Shown here: piece by piece, positions 43,086 through 54,125 of the stretch | Layout of the letters: each line of letters begins with the position of its first letter | Numbering within the stretch: position 1 is the first letter of the stretch | From: Pseudoneurospora amorphoporcata | Lineage: Eukaryota; Ascomycota; Sordariomycetes; Sordariales; Sordariaceae | Length of the DNA stretch: 64,000 nucleotides | Reading direction: 5' to 3' | Assembly: GCA_033297205.1 (NCBI GenBank) | Contig: MU859098.1 | Location: forward strand, 1 to 64,000 | Position numbers and translations under genes: made by a program | Notes under the pieces: generated by a model | The model's input: only the letters and a program-made list of their open reading frames with translations | What the model was told of the DNA's origin: nothing | Databases searched by the model: none

Positions 43086-45050
43086 ATGCCAAAGCCACCA
43101 TCACACCCTCGATACCAAGCCGTGGCGAGGTCGGAACCATATCCGAGCAGTAGTGCTAACAGGAGCGGCGGTGGCGGTAACAACCATGGTGGAGGTCACG
43201 GCCATACCTCCTCCAGTGGGCGTGGGAGTACGGGGAGGATGTATCACCCCGCGGGGGTGACATCCGGGGTTCCACTGGCGCAACAACAATCAGCGGCCCC
43301 ACCAAATTTCGGATACGGCCCCAACATCGGGATCGGCGCCGGGTCTGGGCCCGGAGCTCCGGGAATGATGAACCCTCAATATGAGCCCGACTTTCCTACA
43401 TCAACTCCACGAACCATAGCTCGGAATTTTGGTCAACAACAATCGTCGTCGTCTTTGACTTATGGACAGTCTTTTGACTCGTTGCAGGGAGCGAATCAGC
43501 AGAATAGCAGCCCTTTTTCAGCGCCTCAGCACCACCATCAACCGCTGCAACAGCCGCTGCAGCACCAATCGTTACAGCATCATGCTCAACACCAACAACA
43601 ACAACACCAAAGCCCCACTATCGCCAACCAAAACGCTGTCCATGCCCCACCAATCTATTTTGCCCCTCAATCGCAATCGCAATTACAACCACAACCACAA
43701 CAACACCAACCACCACCACAACAACACCAACCACCACCGCAATCCCACCATCACCAGCGTGCAAGCTCGCCAGGCCACAACCCCACAACCCCCTGGACTC
43801 CCCAAGAAGACTCCCTCCTCCTCACCTCCCGCTCCTCCCACCTCCCCTGGTCCGAACTCCAACGGCTTCACTTCCCAGGCAAAAGTGCAAACGCCTGCCG
43901 CAAGCGCCACGAGCGGCTTGTCGAAAAACTGCAAGCAGAAGAGGAAGTCGACCAAGATCGATTGGCGAGAATAGCGGGGGAGTATGTGGCCATGAGAGAG
44001 GAGTTGTGGAGAGGACTTGCGGAACGGATGGGGATGGACGTTAGGGAGGTGGAAGAAAAGTGTTTGGGGATGGGGGTGGGGAGGTTGAGGGTTAGTAGCA
44101 GACAAGGGGGACGGAGGAGGGAGGGGAGGAGGCACGGCTCTTTTCCGGCGGTAGGCGGTGGTGTTGGCCGGACGGTGTCAGTGCCGGGGCTGATGCCGGG
44201 GCTGATGATGCTGGGACCAAGTCAGGGACAGGGACAGGGCGATGGTGAAGAAGGAAAGAATTACACGCATAGTCCGGTTCAGATGGTTTCTTCGGGGCCG
44301 GGGACGGGACAGTCGCCGACCGGACCAGGACCGGCACCGGCATCGGCATCGGGTCTGACTCTGGGAAGTGGAATTTTGGGCATTATGGGTTCCGGGCCGG
44401 GACACGGAATGGGAATGGGAATGCTACCGCCGCAGACTGCACCACCACTCACGACATTAGTTCCCATAACTTGCACCACCACCACCACTGGTCACAGCTT
44501 TACATGTAGAGGTACTTTACCGACCTCATCAGCGCCTGGTGGTATGAGTAGTAGCATTCCTCCACCACCGCCACCGCCGCCGCTGCCGCCGCTTTCTCTG
44601 ACGCAACAACAGCAGCAGCAGCAGCAGCCGAGGGTGGCGTTTGGGGGGTATTTGAACGGACGGTCAACGTCAACATCGACCGCGAGGAGACAACAGACGG
44701 GCCAGTCAATGAAAAGGGCATCATCTATTCAGGTTTCCACGTCACCGACTACTTTGGTGCATGTGCCATCCAACATGTCGAATTCCACTGGACATGGACA
44801 GATGATGATGATGGGCTATCGTGGCCAAGGGCATAGCCAAGGGAATGACATGGAGCAGTGGCCACAGCTGCACATGCAAATGGCGAACCAGGATCAGGAT
44901 CAAGGCGCAGGTACAAGTAGTTCACGAACTACTGGACCGAGGACGGGGACGGGGACGGGGACGGTGGTGACAGCAGGAAGTTTTGGGCATGGACATGGGC
45001 ATGGACATGGGCATGGGCATCATGGTGGGGGGCATCCTCCGTCGTCGTAG
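43086..45050 (+). CDS. Myb/SANT-like DNA-binding protein, Gln/His/Gly-rich
   Basis: Single exon, 654 residues. A Myb/SANT-like domain at about residues 233-285 reads TPWTPQEDSLLLTSRSSHLP, WSELQRLHFPGKSANACRKR and HERLVEKL, with the tryptophans, acidic helix and basic recognition helix (GKSANACRKRHERL) expected. A helical extension follows (about 286-345). Both flanks are low complexity: an N-terminal Gln/His/Pro-rich region (about 115-230) and a C-terminal Gly/Pro/Ser/Thr-rich region with Gln runs, ending in a Gly-His repeat encoded by a GGACAT/GGGCAT array at about 44985-45025. By family it is likely a nuclear transcription regulator; targets are unknown. It could contain an unseen intron, but none is needed. 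Confidence 0.85.
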   Translation: MPKPPSHPRYQAVARSEPYPSSSANRSGGGGNNHGGGHGHTSSSGRGSTGRMYHPAGVTSGVPLAQQQSAAPPNFGYGPNIGIGAGSGPGAPGMMNPQYEPDFPTSTPRTIARNFGQQQSSSSLTYGQSFDSLQGANQQNSSPFSAPQHHHQPLQQPLQHQSLQHHAQHQQQQHQSPTIANQNAVHAPPIYFAPQSQSQLQPQPQQHQPPPQQHQPPPQSHHHQRASSPGHNPTTPWTPQEDSLLLTSRSSHLPWSELQRLHFPGKSANACRKRHERLVEKLQAEEEVDQDRLARIAGEYVAMREELWRGLAERMGMDVREVEEKCLGMGVGRLRVSSRQGGRRREGRRHGSFPAVGGGVGRTVSVPGLMPGLMMLGPSQGQGQGDGEEGKNYTHSPVQMVSSGPGTGQSPTGPGPAPASASGLTLGSGILGIMGSGPGHGMGMGMLPPQTAPPLTTLVPITCTTTTTGHSFTCRGTLPTSSAPGGMSSSIPPPPPPPPLPPLSLTQQQQQQQQPRVAFGGYLNGRSTSTSTARRQQTGQSMKRASSIQVSTSPTTLVHVPSNMSNSTGHGQMMMMGYRGQGHSQGNDMEQWPQLHMQMANQDQDQGAGTSSSRTTGPRTGTGTGTVVTAGSFGHGHGHGHGHGHHGGGHPPSS

Positions 45051-46310
45051 TTGTCGTCGTCGTCGTCGTTTGGTTAAGGTAATTCAGGTGGTGCATGTGG
45101 TGTAAAAAGGCCACACTAGGTAGTAGGTACGTAACGACATTGCCATAGGACCGGGACCTTCCTGCAGGCAGGTGTTGGGGCAGCAGAGCAGGCAGGTGTT
45201 GGGACAGTAGAGTAGAGTAGAGTAGGATAACAGCCGAGGTACCTAGTGTAGGAATAACGCTGATTGATGACTTGAGGAGGACGACAATGATGATAATGAT
45301 GATGATGATGACTAGAAGAGGATATATAGACATGTTTTCGCATCAAAATCCCGTCAGGGAGCTCAAAAAATGGTGTTAATGGAATGAACCCCGGCCGAGC
45401 GCACGGTTGGGGGACTGGGAGGGGTCAATTGGGGCTGTACCTACAGCGCATGGATGCCTAGAGTTACAGGGAACATATCGGCGGCTAAACAGCCCCAGGC
45501 CTGAAAGGGCTGACGGGAGTTTCTTGGTTTTTCACTCACGCTCCATATCACTCCGTAGTGCTGTATTTCGGGCGCTTTGTATATCATTACTACCATCAAG
45601 ATTCCCGTCTTGCAAGCTACCTTATCGATCTCTGAATGGTTTCAAACCTGGATTTCAATCGTTGTTGTTTTCGATACCAGTTTACTCTCGGTGTTAACCC
45701 GCGGCTGGCGCTTCAGCTGTAATGGCCGCCACCTGTGCCTTACCGTACTGCACAGCCCTAAATGACACCTGCCCAGGGACCGTGTAACCTCATTCGTCCT
45801 TCGCTTGTGTCTGATCCCCCAAAATCCCCCTTGACACGGCGGAACCAACAACCTACCTTCCGACTCGACGCGCCTTGGCTCTGCACTCCTGCGGCACGCA
45901 CATCAACGACGACAACCAAGATCCGTGATAGTAGCGACAATTGGGGACAAGTGCTTACTTCTCAAAGGACGCTAAAATGAAGCTAATCCGGCGAACCCAG
46001 TCTCAACACCACCCAACACCACCCAAGAGATACTGCTAAAGCGCCCCTGTCCAGGTCTTCTCATCACACCCATTGGACTGGAAAGTTCCGGTGTGCCTGG
46101 CGCAGACTTGACCAAAGGTCACCATGTTCAATCGCCCCCCGTCTCCGACAGCGCAGCAGCAGCAAGCAACCCTTAAGATGGCGCCTCCCCACAAGACCTG
46201 CTTCGCGCGCGCTCCCGCGAGATGATCTTCTCTTTTTTTCTCGCTTCTCCATCCCAAGGGTTTCACCGTGCTCGGGACATAGACACTGGCCGTTTAGCCG
46301 GCCCAACACC
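45051..46310. other. Intergenic with trinucleotide microsatellites
   Basis: No supported gene. GTC repeats follow the Myb gene stop (about 45046-45072) and a GAT-rich repeat lies at about 45283-45312. A 17-bp direct repeat containing GGCAGGTGTTGGG occurs twice at about 45167-45205. The final 100 bp lead into the lectin-like gene. Confidence 0.55.
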
Positions 46311-48092
46311 ATGGCCCATCAGATACCACCACCCGGCGAGGGTTACTACGTCCCGAATCATACCGATCAGTATGCTCAGGGACAAGCACATACGCAGGGG
46401 CAACAGCCATATTCCCAGGGACATCAAACACATGCACAGGGCCAACCGGAGCAAGACCAGTACCCAAACTGGGCCGACGGTCTCGAGGTCGTACCACATG
46501 AACACCTCAACAACACACAACACTGGCCCGAGGTTCGACAGGAGGAAGTGGGCAAGGAACTCAATCCGACGACTGCTGCGGTCAATGAGTGGAAATGGAG
46601 GGATGAACGCCATCAGTACAATGCCAGCCAAGCACCCGAAGTCGTCGACGGTCCTACCCCCGTCAAGCCGAACCGAAAGCGATTATGGATCATCTTGGGG
46701 AGCGTACTTGCCGTTATCATCATAGTCGCTGCTGTGGTCGGCGGTGTGGTTGGGAGCAAGGCAGCTCGGGACTCGAAAGCAAGCACGGACCCGGTTCTTG
46801 ATACCGGCGGTGATGGCGGCTCTTCAAGCGCTATACCGAGTCCATCACAGACAACGACCGGAGGCGCGGCAGCCCCAACATCTACCGGTTCTGTTGCTGG
46901 AGCCATAAAGTCGGGGTCACCGTTGACCCTGGCCAGTTGGAGGAATGACAAGGGCAAGATCGGGCTTTACCTCTTCTACCAGGACAAAACCAACAACGTC
47001 TACTACGTCAAATACGACGGGTCTTCGTGGGGAAAGCCTGTCAGCACCATAACCGGTTTAAAAAGAGACACTAAACTGACGGCTGCCGTCATTCTCAATG
47101 GTGTCGGCAACACCGCGAGGGTATGTTTAGAACCACCACAGCCAACACCTCCTCTCCCAATACCTACTAACAAACATCCAGCCGCATGTCATCCTCACCT
47201 ACATCGGCCCCGGTCCCACAGTACTAGCCAAGGACATCAACGAGAACAACATCCCCACCATCAGCAACGACGATGACTTTATTGAAAACATGGGACCGCT
47301 CGATGCCCTCGCCAATTCAAGCACAGCCAGTTACTTTCCCGCAGCGGTATACCAAACCCCGAGCGGCGAGCTGGGCCAGGCGCGCGTCATCATGCTCCGC
47401 TGGTTCGCCAAGCTGACGGGTATAGTGGCACTTCCCGGTACAAACCTGGCCATGGTGCCCATCTCCACGCGCTGGGCGAATTATTCAGCATCGGGAGGAT
47501 ACGGCGTGATATATCAGGATCCAGACGGCCGTCTGGCAGCTAGTGTTCCTGACCTTGGTCCTGACGATAGCGTCGACGCCGTTGCTCCTTGGTTCAACAG
47601 CTCTAGTATGTGTGCCCTCATCTTTATGTTATCCATCAGTCCCGCTTGTACTAACAACATGAACCCGCAGTCTTTCCTACTGATATCACCCCTCCCAATG
47701 GCGCCCCCTTATCCGCATGGGTGACCAGCCGTTCCTCCTCCCCTTCGTACTCTCCCAACACGTACATCCTCTACCTCGATTCCGACTCCAGCGTCAAGAT
47801 GGTCTACACCTCCTTCTCCGGCGACGTCAACGATTCCGTGACGTGGATGACGTCCGAGCCTGAAGCATTAAAGGGGTTGGATAAAGATACGGGAATCGGC
47901 TGTGTGCTTATGGCGAGTATCGACGCGGACCAGCAGAATAGAAATGAGATCCCGATCGAGCAGGACTCGGAGGAGGTTAATCGGTGTTTCTTCCAGAAGG
48001 GAGGGAAACTTGTCGAGGCGAGGATGAGTGGGGGTGCAGGGTCGGGGGATGTGGAGTGGAAGATTGTGGGGGAGGTTCCGCTGCCGACGTGA
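46311..48092 (+). CDS. Type II membrane protein with fucose-lectin-like ectodomain
   Basis: Three exons (46311-47120, 47182-47605, 47671-48092) with 61- and 65-nt introns give 551 residues. Residues 1-122 are cytosolic-looking and Gln/His/Gly-rich (YAQGQAHTQGQQPYSQGHQ). One TM helix lies at about 124-148 (LWIILGSVLAVIIIVAAVVG), preceded by KPNRKR, giving a type II orientation. A Ser/Thr/Gly-rich stalk follows, and from about 205 a beta-rich domain with repeated blade-like strands: LYLFYQDKTNNVYYVKYDGS, YFPAAVYQTPSGELGQARVI and TYILYLDSDSSVKMVYTSFS. This pattern (short Tyr/Trp-rich strands with a DG-S-W or similar turn) is that of fungal fucose-specific-lectin-type propellers. The family call rests on pattern, not alignment; ligand and role are unknown. 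Confidence 0.75.
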
Positions 48093-48573
48093 TGAGGCAT
48101 GGAGGGGGAGAGAGAGGGGAAGATTAGGAGGAGGAAGGGGAGGGAGAGGAGGAAGGGGAGGGAGAGGAGGAAGGAGAGATATGAATGTGATTATGATACC
48201 ATTTGAGCGTGCTTAATATTGATGAATTTTATCGAGAGCGAACGCCTCCGTGGATTTTCTGTTCTGTTATTCACCCAGGCGATTCTTCATGGCACAATGC
48301 CAACGGGTCCCCTTGTAGTGCGCGCTCACGAGGTTCTCTTTCCCGGTATCAACCTCACTGAGAAGGAAAATACGGTCAGTAAGATTGGAGGACCCAATTA
48401 CGACGGCTGCGACATACAAGATGCACAGGGCCGATTTCTCGTCAGTCGTTACGCACCACTTCTCATCAGTCGTCATTGAAAACTGGACTATCCATCACAT
48501 TAGGTCTCCGACACTCTACCACTACCCACATCCTCCTCTACCACCACCTCAAGCCGTCGAAGTAGCCTCCGCA
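48093..48573. other. Convergent spacer with purine-rich repeat
   Basis: The interval between convergent genes. An imperfect 18-bp purine repeat (GGAGGAAGGGGAGGGAGA type, about 2.5 copies) spans about 48129-48178. No gene seen. Confidence 0.6.
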
Positions 48574-49254
48574 CTAGTCGTCGCCGCCGCCCTTCGTGCT
48601 CGTCGGCGCCACCGTTCCCGCACTACCAGTCGAACGTCCACCACCACCACCACCACCACCACCACCGACTACACCGCTTACACCATCGACAGCAGCATCC
48701 ACCACGCCATCGAGCAGGTTAATCAGCGCCGGATTGGCGTCGAGTGTCGACAGCGTCCTGTTGACCACCTTGACCAGGTTCCCCAACCGGATTACCAAAT
48801 CCAGCTGGGCGTCCACGTCCACAATGGTTACATTCACCTTGTCGATCCCGACCTGGACGCCGGCGTTCAAAGTCACGAGGGAAGCCACTTCGGCTGCTAG
48901 GTTGATTTCCGCGCGGAGGTTATCGACGTCTAGCGAGATGCGGCCGACGTGGAGTTCTGGGACGCGGAGGAGGACGTCGGGGGGACCTTTGGGGCCGTAG
49001 TTGGTTCCTGAAGAAGGGCCGGGGATTGTGGCGGAGGCCGCGGAGGGTTTTTTGGAGGTTGTGGTTCTGGAGAGCTTGGAGGAGGAGCCGGGGGCAGAGG
49101 TGGTAGGAGCTTGAGAAGTTGAGGCTCCGACTGTGGAACTTGAAGTTGGATCGGCTGCGGCGCTGGAGGATGGGGCGCTGGAGGATTGAGCTGCTGCTGC
49201 CACTCCATGTCCTACGAGAGGCAGCAGCAGAAGGAGAGAATGGAAGATCCTCAT
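48574..49254 (-). CDS. Secreted protein of unknown function, paralogue A
   Basis: Single exon, 226 residues. A signal peptide is evident (MRIFHSLLLLLPLVGHGVAA), followed by a Ser/Thr/Pro/Ala-rich segment likely to be O-glycosylated (about 22-85). The conserved part (about 90-200) alternates hydrophobic residues in strand-like periodicity: VPELHVGRISLDVDNLRAEI, NLAAEVASLVTLNAGVQVGI, DKVNVTIVDVDAQLDLVIRL and GNLVKVVNRTLSTLDANPAL. It ends in a poly-Gly run and a short tail. The same pattern occurs in the divergent gene at 50668-51315. I do not recognise a named domain; cell wall or extracellular location is inferred from the signal peptide and Ser/Thr region. Confidence 0.8.
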   Translation of the reverse strand: MRIFHSLLLLLPLVGHGVAAAAQSSSAPSSSAAADPTSSSTVGASTSQAPTTSAPGSSSKLSRTTTSKKPSAASATIPGPSSGTNYGPKGPPDVLLRVPELHVGRISLDVDNLRAEINLAAEVASLVTLNAGVQVGIDKVNVTIVDVDAQLDLVIRLGNLVKVVNRTLSTLDANPALINLLDGVVDAAVDGVSGVVGGGGGGGGGGRSTGSAGTVAPTSTKGGGDD

Positions 49255-50667
49255 GATGGTGTTGACGGCCCGAGTGAGTTCGGGCTGGAAGTGTGTGACT
49301 GGTGGCGTTGGTTGTTTTTGGCGTCCAAGTGACGGGGGTTTGACTGGTGGACAATAACTCCGATAGAGTAAGAGTTCGATCGGAATGAGTTGGACTGGTG
49401 ATGGTCAAATCAGATGAAGGGAAGTCTCGGGTATACCTCGAGTTGTCCCTGAGAAGAAGAATGAGTCTGATTGACGAGTTGAGAAAGGGACTGAAGAGAG
49501 TCCGAGTCGTCAATCCGGGAGGTTTAAGGTAAGATAGTTGACTCGAAAATCGCTAAAACGGATAAGATATAACGCGAACCGAATCACATCTTTTCCAACA
49601 AGGTGATTTGAGGTCGTCTATGTACTTTGGTTGTTGTCGCCTCGACGTTGGTACCGTTGCTAATTCAGGTACTTATGATACAGCAGGGGTGCCTGTTCCT
49701 GCTGTGAGTTCGGTTTTTTACTGTTTGGTTGCATGATCGTCAACGCCTATCTCTCCACGATGGCACTAAACCCGGCTTCCTTCCAAGGCAATTCAACAAG
49801 GCCGTTCCACTAACCGACCCCAGTGTGACGTACTTCAATATTTTGTTGAAAAAAGGTTCCTGCCACCTGTGGGTACTAGGCTCGCACCGGAGGGTACGGT
49901 AATAATACATTAACATCAACGCCAACATCTCGCCAACACCATCATCATCATCACTGCTCTGATTCCAAGCTCGGTTTCAACTTCGGAAGGCGATAATGTA
50001 ATGAAGCAACTAAGCAATGAGAGTCAAATGAGAGCTACAAAGTGCCAAGATTTAGAGTGATAATGCAAATGGGACCTGGGCGTCTTTGTCCAGGTATAAT
50101 GGAAGGTAGAGAGGCGTTGATATAAAATGGGCGACACCTGGCTGCAGTTGAAAGAGCTCGGACCAGTTGTATATTCGACCCAAGTCATCTACGTCACGCT
50201 TGGGCCACCGTACTAACCTTACCATATTGGCCTTGGAAACAACCTCGTCAATATGGGCTTGCGTTGTTTATGCCTTGTTGGCATTGGAGGGCGCGGTGAT
50301 GGACGCGAACGTGTGTCTTGTTCTCCATTTGGACGTGATTGATCTTCTTTTTGTTTTGGCGACCAGCCCGACATCCGTCGGCTTTTTTGCATCTTCATTT
50401 TCTTTGCCTCGGTCCTCGTCCTGCGTCTGTTGGTCCCTTTTTCCTCCAGTCTCATCTCCATCACTCCCTTCCAACACTAGAGGTAGACAGGCTCACGCAC
50501 CCGGCATCACTACCTACCTAAATGCCCCGAGCTCTGCCTCGTCTTTGATCTTCTCCTCTTACCGTATCCACGACTTGAATCTCATCATCAATCAACTCAA
50601 CCCAACGTAAAGCTGCAAAGGCCAGGCCGCATCGCCGCGCCAACCCATCATCATCATCATCATCATC
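49255..50667. other. Shared divergent upstream region of the secreted pair
   Basis: The two related genes are transcribed away from this 1.4-kb interval, which could hold shared control elements. An ATC repeat (about 50647-50668) abuts the start codon of paralogue B. Small ORFs here are not convincing. Confidence 0.5.
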
Positions 50668-51315
50668 ATGCCCCTCTCCCTCCTCCGAGCCACCGCGTTC
50701 TTCCTCACCCTCTCCCATCTCACTCTCCCGGTCCTCTCTTTCGCCCAAGACACCTCCAACGGCAATGACCAACATGAAGAACCCGCCCAAGACGGCTACA
50801 AAGGCTACCGCCTCACCCACCGCGGCGACCCCGAATCCGCCATCTACGAGACCGCCAACACCCCATCGGATCCGGACCTCATCCTCCCCGAGGTCCCAGA
50901 CGTCTACCTCAACGCTTCCGTCTCTGTCAGCCTGATTGACATCCAGGTGGATAACATCACGGCCAAAGTCAACTTGGACGCCAAGGTGTTGTCGCTCTTG
51001 CACTTCTCCGCCGGAGTAGACGCGAGCATTGATCGCGTCAACCTCAGGATCGAGGATGTGAGCGCCAAGGTGGAGCTGGAGGCACGGCTAGAGAACGTGG
51101 TGGCCATGGTGGACGATGTGCTCAGGAGCCTCGATTCGAATCCGATTATTGCCACGCTGGGGCAGAGGGTGGGGAAGATTGTGGATGGGGTGGGGGATAT
51201 TGTTGGTGGTGGTGGTGATGGTGACTCTGGTGGAAGTTCTGGTGGTGCTGCTGCTGCTGCTGCTGGGAGTCAAACTGTTGCGAGGGATGTGCCCGCCGGC
51301 CATGGTGAGCTTTAA
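50668..51315 (+). CDS. Secreted protein of unknown function, paralogue B
   Basis: Single exon, 215 residues. A signal peptide (MPLSLLRATAFFLTLSHLTL...VLSFA) precedes an acidic polar segment, then the conserved region: LPEVPDVYLNASVSVSLIDI, QVDNITAKVNLDAKVLSLLH, FSAGVDASIDRVNLRIEDVS and AKVELEARLENVVAMVDDVL, then RSLDSNPIIATLG and a Gly-rich tail. Side by side with paralogue A the matches VDN-x2-A-x-(I/V)NL, (A/S)G-V...ID-(K/R)-VN, VDDVL/VNRTL and SLD-x-NP are unmistakable. There are several N-glycosylation-like sites (NAS, NIT). The function is not known to me. The start ATG follows an ATC repeat directly, so Met1 is the only sensible start. Confidence 0.8.
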   Translation: MPLSLLRATAFFLTLSHLTLPVLSFAQDTSNGNDQHEEPAQDGYKGYRLTHRGDPESAIYETANTPSDPDLILPEVPDVYLNASVSVSLIDIQVDNITAKVNLDAKVLSLLHFSAGVDASIDRVNLRIEDVSAKVELEARLENVVAMVDDVLRSLDSNPIIATLGQRVGKIVDGVGDIVGGGGDGDSGGSSGGAAAAAAGSQTVARDVPAGHGEL

Positions 51316-51656
51316 TGATTCAGAGGAGTGAGGCATGTGGTGGAGTTGTGTCTTGGATGGTAACTGAACTGTTTGGAACTAAAGCTGCGTGGTGTTGAAG
51401 AGTGTCGAGTGCATGTATTGCAGAGAAAAGGAAACAGTTGTTTGTCATTTCAGGGCATAAATATGAACGCTACCATATTACCAAATTCGCTTTCCTCCGC
51501 CACTTCCTCCCGTCCCTATGCGCGTCCATCATGTCCGACTTTTCATGCAAAAATTCGACCTTTCGACCCCTCAATACTGCCCCTGCTTATCCCCACCTGC
51601 CACTCCTACAACTTTTCAACCTTCTTCGACACAAACACAACCCATTGAGTCTTGCT

Positions 51657-54125
51657 TCATGAGAAGCTCGGTAAGAAGCGTGTCCAGTCTGACGTCTCGT
51701 AGACCCCTTTTGGTACAGCTCGGAGACTCGAGAACATCAGGGCCAAAAGAGCAACCCGTGCGACCGTATACAGGATTCCGCTAATAATGTTGACTGCTCT
51801 TGAACGCCTTCGTGCCTTGTCGGTGAGCCGCCTTTTTGCCAGTTCGTATTTATGAAGTTCACCATGACTGTCGAATTGATCGTATTGTTCCACGCACGTC
51901 TCTAAAGCCGAGATAACCTGACGGCATGGAATCAAGTCCGGCTCTAGGTCCTGTCCCTGCTCGGCTTCATTCACCCACAGGTTGAGAAATCCTAGAAATA
52001 TAGAACACCTCTCGACAATGGATCTTATCCCATGGCAGAAGTGATCACAGTCGCTCAATGCCTCTGCCCGCATCCTACTTCCAGGCTTACTGGTTTTCAG
52101 CATGGACAAAACAGCTCTCATCCTGTCCCCTGCTTTGAGAATAGCCATCCAATCACTTTCGACAGACAGGCCATGCACAGATGAAAGCCTTGATAGTGGG
52201 CCCTCCATATAGGCGCATAAACTTGAGGTACCGAACTCTTGGAAAAGTCCCTGAAGTGGTTCAAATGCCTTGGCTACTTCAGCAACCGCTCCAATCTGGT
52301 GGATTGTGAGTGCACTATTGTAGTATCGTATAGCCAGGAAAGAACCAGTGAGTGCCAATAGTGGCAGGCCCGTCGAGGTCAATGAGGCGACTCGCCATGT
52401 GAGTCGCTCAGCCCAAGTGGGGAATTGAAATGACCAAGCTATACAATGGAAAGCTCCAAATATCAAACATGATACCGCCATTAGAGGCCATATGAGAGGG
52501 AGTCTGCCATCCATCCACAACTCGTCGTTACCGATGCGGTATTCATTCGGGCCCCGCCTGGAATGTGAAACAGACGCCCTTTCGTGGGGTACGGGAACCA
52601 ATAGCCGACTGAAGAATGGCTCGGTAAGTGTAGAATATTTGACTGTATTGGATACGACGTCTTCCTTTCCACTTGTTATGGGGTGAAGGAAGGTAGGCTC
52701 CGAAATATCTTTGGGCTTCCACCAATTGATTAGATATGTGACTATCGCAAAGATTGCAAAGGCCACAGTCGCCAATTCGATCTGAGTAACAGGCCGGCCG
52801 TACACTGCACGATTGATGAGGTCCAGGCCAAGCCGCCCAATTTGAAGAATGGCAACCGTCTTCCCAATCCAGTCTGCTTTGCTTTTGTCTTTTATCTCAT
52901 CTTCTGATAGCCGAAGGTCCTTGAGTGGATGAGCAACCCGCAATGATTCAGCCTCCTGGAGTACCAGAGAGTCTGCGCGTAAAACAAAATATCTAGGCGT
53001 AGGAGAAACATAGCGCGTTTCACCTCGGACCTCCAACCTATGTATTCCGCCCATGTTAAGATAATACGAGTGCGAAAGGGTCCAGATTTGGGTTTCAGGA
53101 CGTTGGCGAACAAACTTTCTCTTAGGCTTCAGGGCGTTGTTGAACCCATCAGGGGCCTGAGGTCCGGCAGAGGCTTCCTCGCCACCCAGCCGTATATCAG
53201 GATCCTGCATCTCCATGGCGGTGGCACCTTGATAGGGATCTTTTGGTGGAGTGCTGGTTATTTCTGGCGATACGTTCCATGCATGCAATAAATATGCGTC
53301 GCGTCCTCCGTGCTGCCCAGCATCCAAAGCAGCTCCTGGAGGCATTTCTTTCCCCAGCTGTGCACCTTTGCTATCGGCGCCAGACGTCTTTTGGCGCCCA
53401 ACCAATAGGTTTCGCAACCATCTTATCATCCGCCCATCTCTCTTTGCTCTCCATTGGAAGACAATGTGCAAAGTAACTGACTCGTCTAACGTGTAATCGG
53501 CCGTTGACGTAAACGCATCTGGATTGTCGTTCATCTTCTGGGAAAACAGGTGAAGCATATAGAGCGCAAGACGAAGTTCGCAAACAGCTTTGGCGAAAAT
53601 GAACTCGGGGAAGAGAATGGTAATAGCCATCCACTTGATCTTGCGCAGAACCCGAGTTTTGGTGCTATCATCGGGAGCGGGCAGGTTCAGGTGTAGGACT
53701 GTCCAAGTGCAGGCAAAGATGGTCGTCAGACACTCAATGAGAAGCATCAGGGTTCCCCTCTGCCGAGGGTTACCAACCCATCCGACGATTTCTTGTGGTT
53801 GATTCATGCTGGTATTCGACTGGGAGATTGAGGTGGGTGACGGATCGGAGGCATCTTGACCCGCAACGAAGCGCGAGGAAGCCAAGATGAAGAAGAAGAA
53901 GGACGTGAAGCAGGCCATGATGGGCCACGAGTCATCGAGTGCTTGGGGAACGATAACGCCCCTGTTGCGCGAAATGATGCGATCCTCGAGAACACGGAGT
54001 GTGTTGGGAGACAGATCGAAAAGTGACTGAACGGCAGCTTGGACCTCGAACGCAGTACAACAAGCTTGGTAGGAATGCCAGTAGATGCAGCGAAAGATGG
54101 GGGGATGGGTCAGAAAAGGGCACAT
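51657..54125 (-). CDS. Large multi-spanning membrane protein, fungal family of unknown function
   Basis: Single frame of 822 residues. Hydrophobic segments occur near residues 70-90 (MACFTSFFFFILASSRFVAG), 128-145 (LLIECLTTIFACTWTVLHLN), 170-195, about 440-460, 545-570 (WPLMAVSCLIFGAFHCIAWS), 585-605 and 790-812. The block CLTTIFACTWTVLHLNLPAP with a nearby Arg/Lys-rich KIKWMAITILFPEFIFAKAV is a recurrent signature of integral membrane proteins in filamentous ascomycetes. No enzymatic motif is seen. The true start may be Met70 (53918), because residues 71-90 look like a signal sequence and the preceding 69 residues include little conserved-looking sequence. It could contain small introns that leave the frame open. 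Confidence 0.8.
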   Translation of the reverse strand: MCPFLTHPPIFRCIYWHSYQACCTAFEVQAAVQSLFDLSPNTLRVLEDRIISRNRGVIVPQALDDSWPIMACFTSFFFFILASSRFVAGQDASDPSPTSISQSNTSMNQPQEIVGWVGNPRQRGTLMLLIECLTTIFACTWTVLHLNLPAPDDSTKTRVLRKIKWMAITILFPEFIFAKAVCELRLALYMLHLFSQKMNDNPDAFTSTADYTLDESVTLHIVFQWRAKRDGRMIRWLRNLLVGRQKTSGADSKGAQLGKEMPPGAALDAGQHGGRDAYLLHAWNVSPEITSTPPKDPYQGATAMEMQDPDIRLGGEEASAGPQAPDGFNNALKPKRKFVRQRPETQIWTLSHSYYLNMGGIHRLEVRGETRYVSPTPRYFVLRADSLVLQEAESLRVAHPLKDLRLSEDEIKDKSKADWIGKTVAILQIGRLGLDLINRAVYGRPVTQIELATVAFAIFAIVTYLINWWKPKDISEPTFLHPITSGKEDVVSNTVKYSTLTEPFFSRLLVPVPHERASVSHSRRGPNEYRIGNDELWMDGRLPLIWPLMAVSCLIFGAFHCIAWSFQFPTWAERLTWRVASLTSTGLPLLALTGSFLAIRYYNSALTIHQIGAVAEVAKAFEPLQGLFQEFGTSSLCAYMEGPLSRLSSVHGLSVESDWMAILKAGDRMRAVLSMLKTSKPGSRMRAEALSDCDHFCHGIRSIVERCSIFLGFLNLWVNEAEQGQDLEPDLIPCRQVISALETCVEQYDQFDSHGELHKYELAKRRLTDKARRRSRAVNIISGILYTVARVALLALMFSSLRAVPKGVYETSDWTRFLPSFS

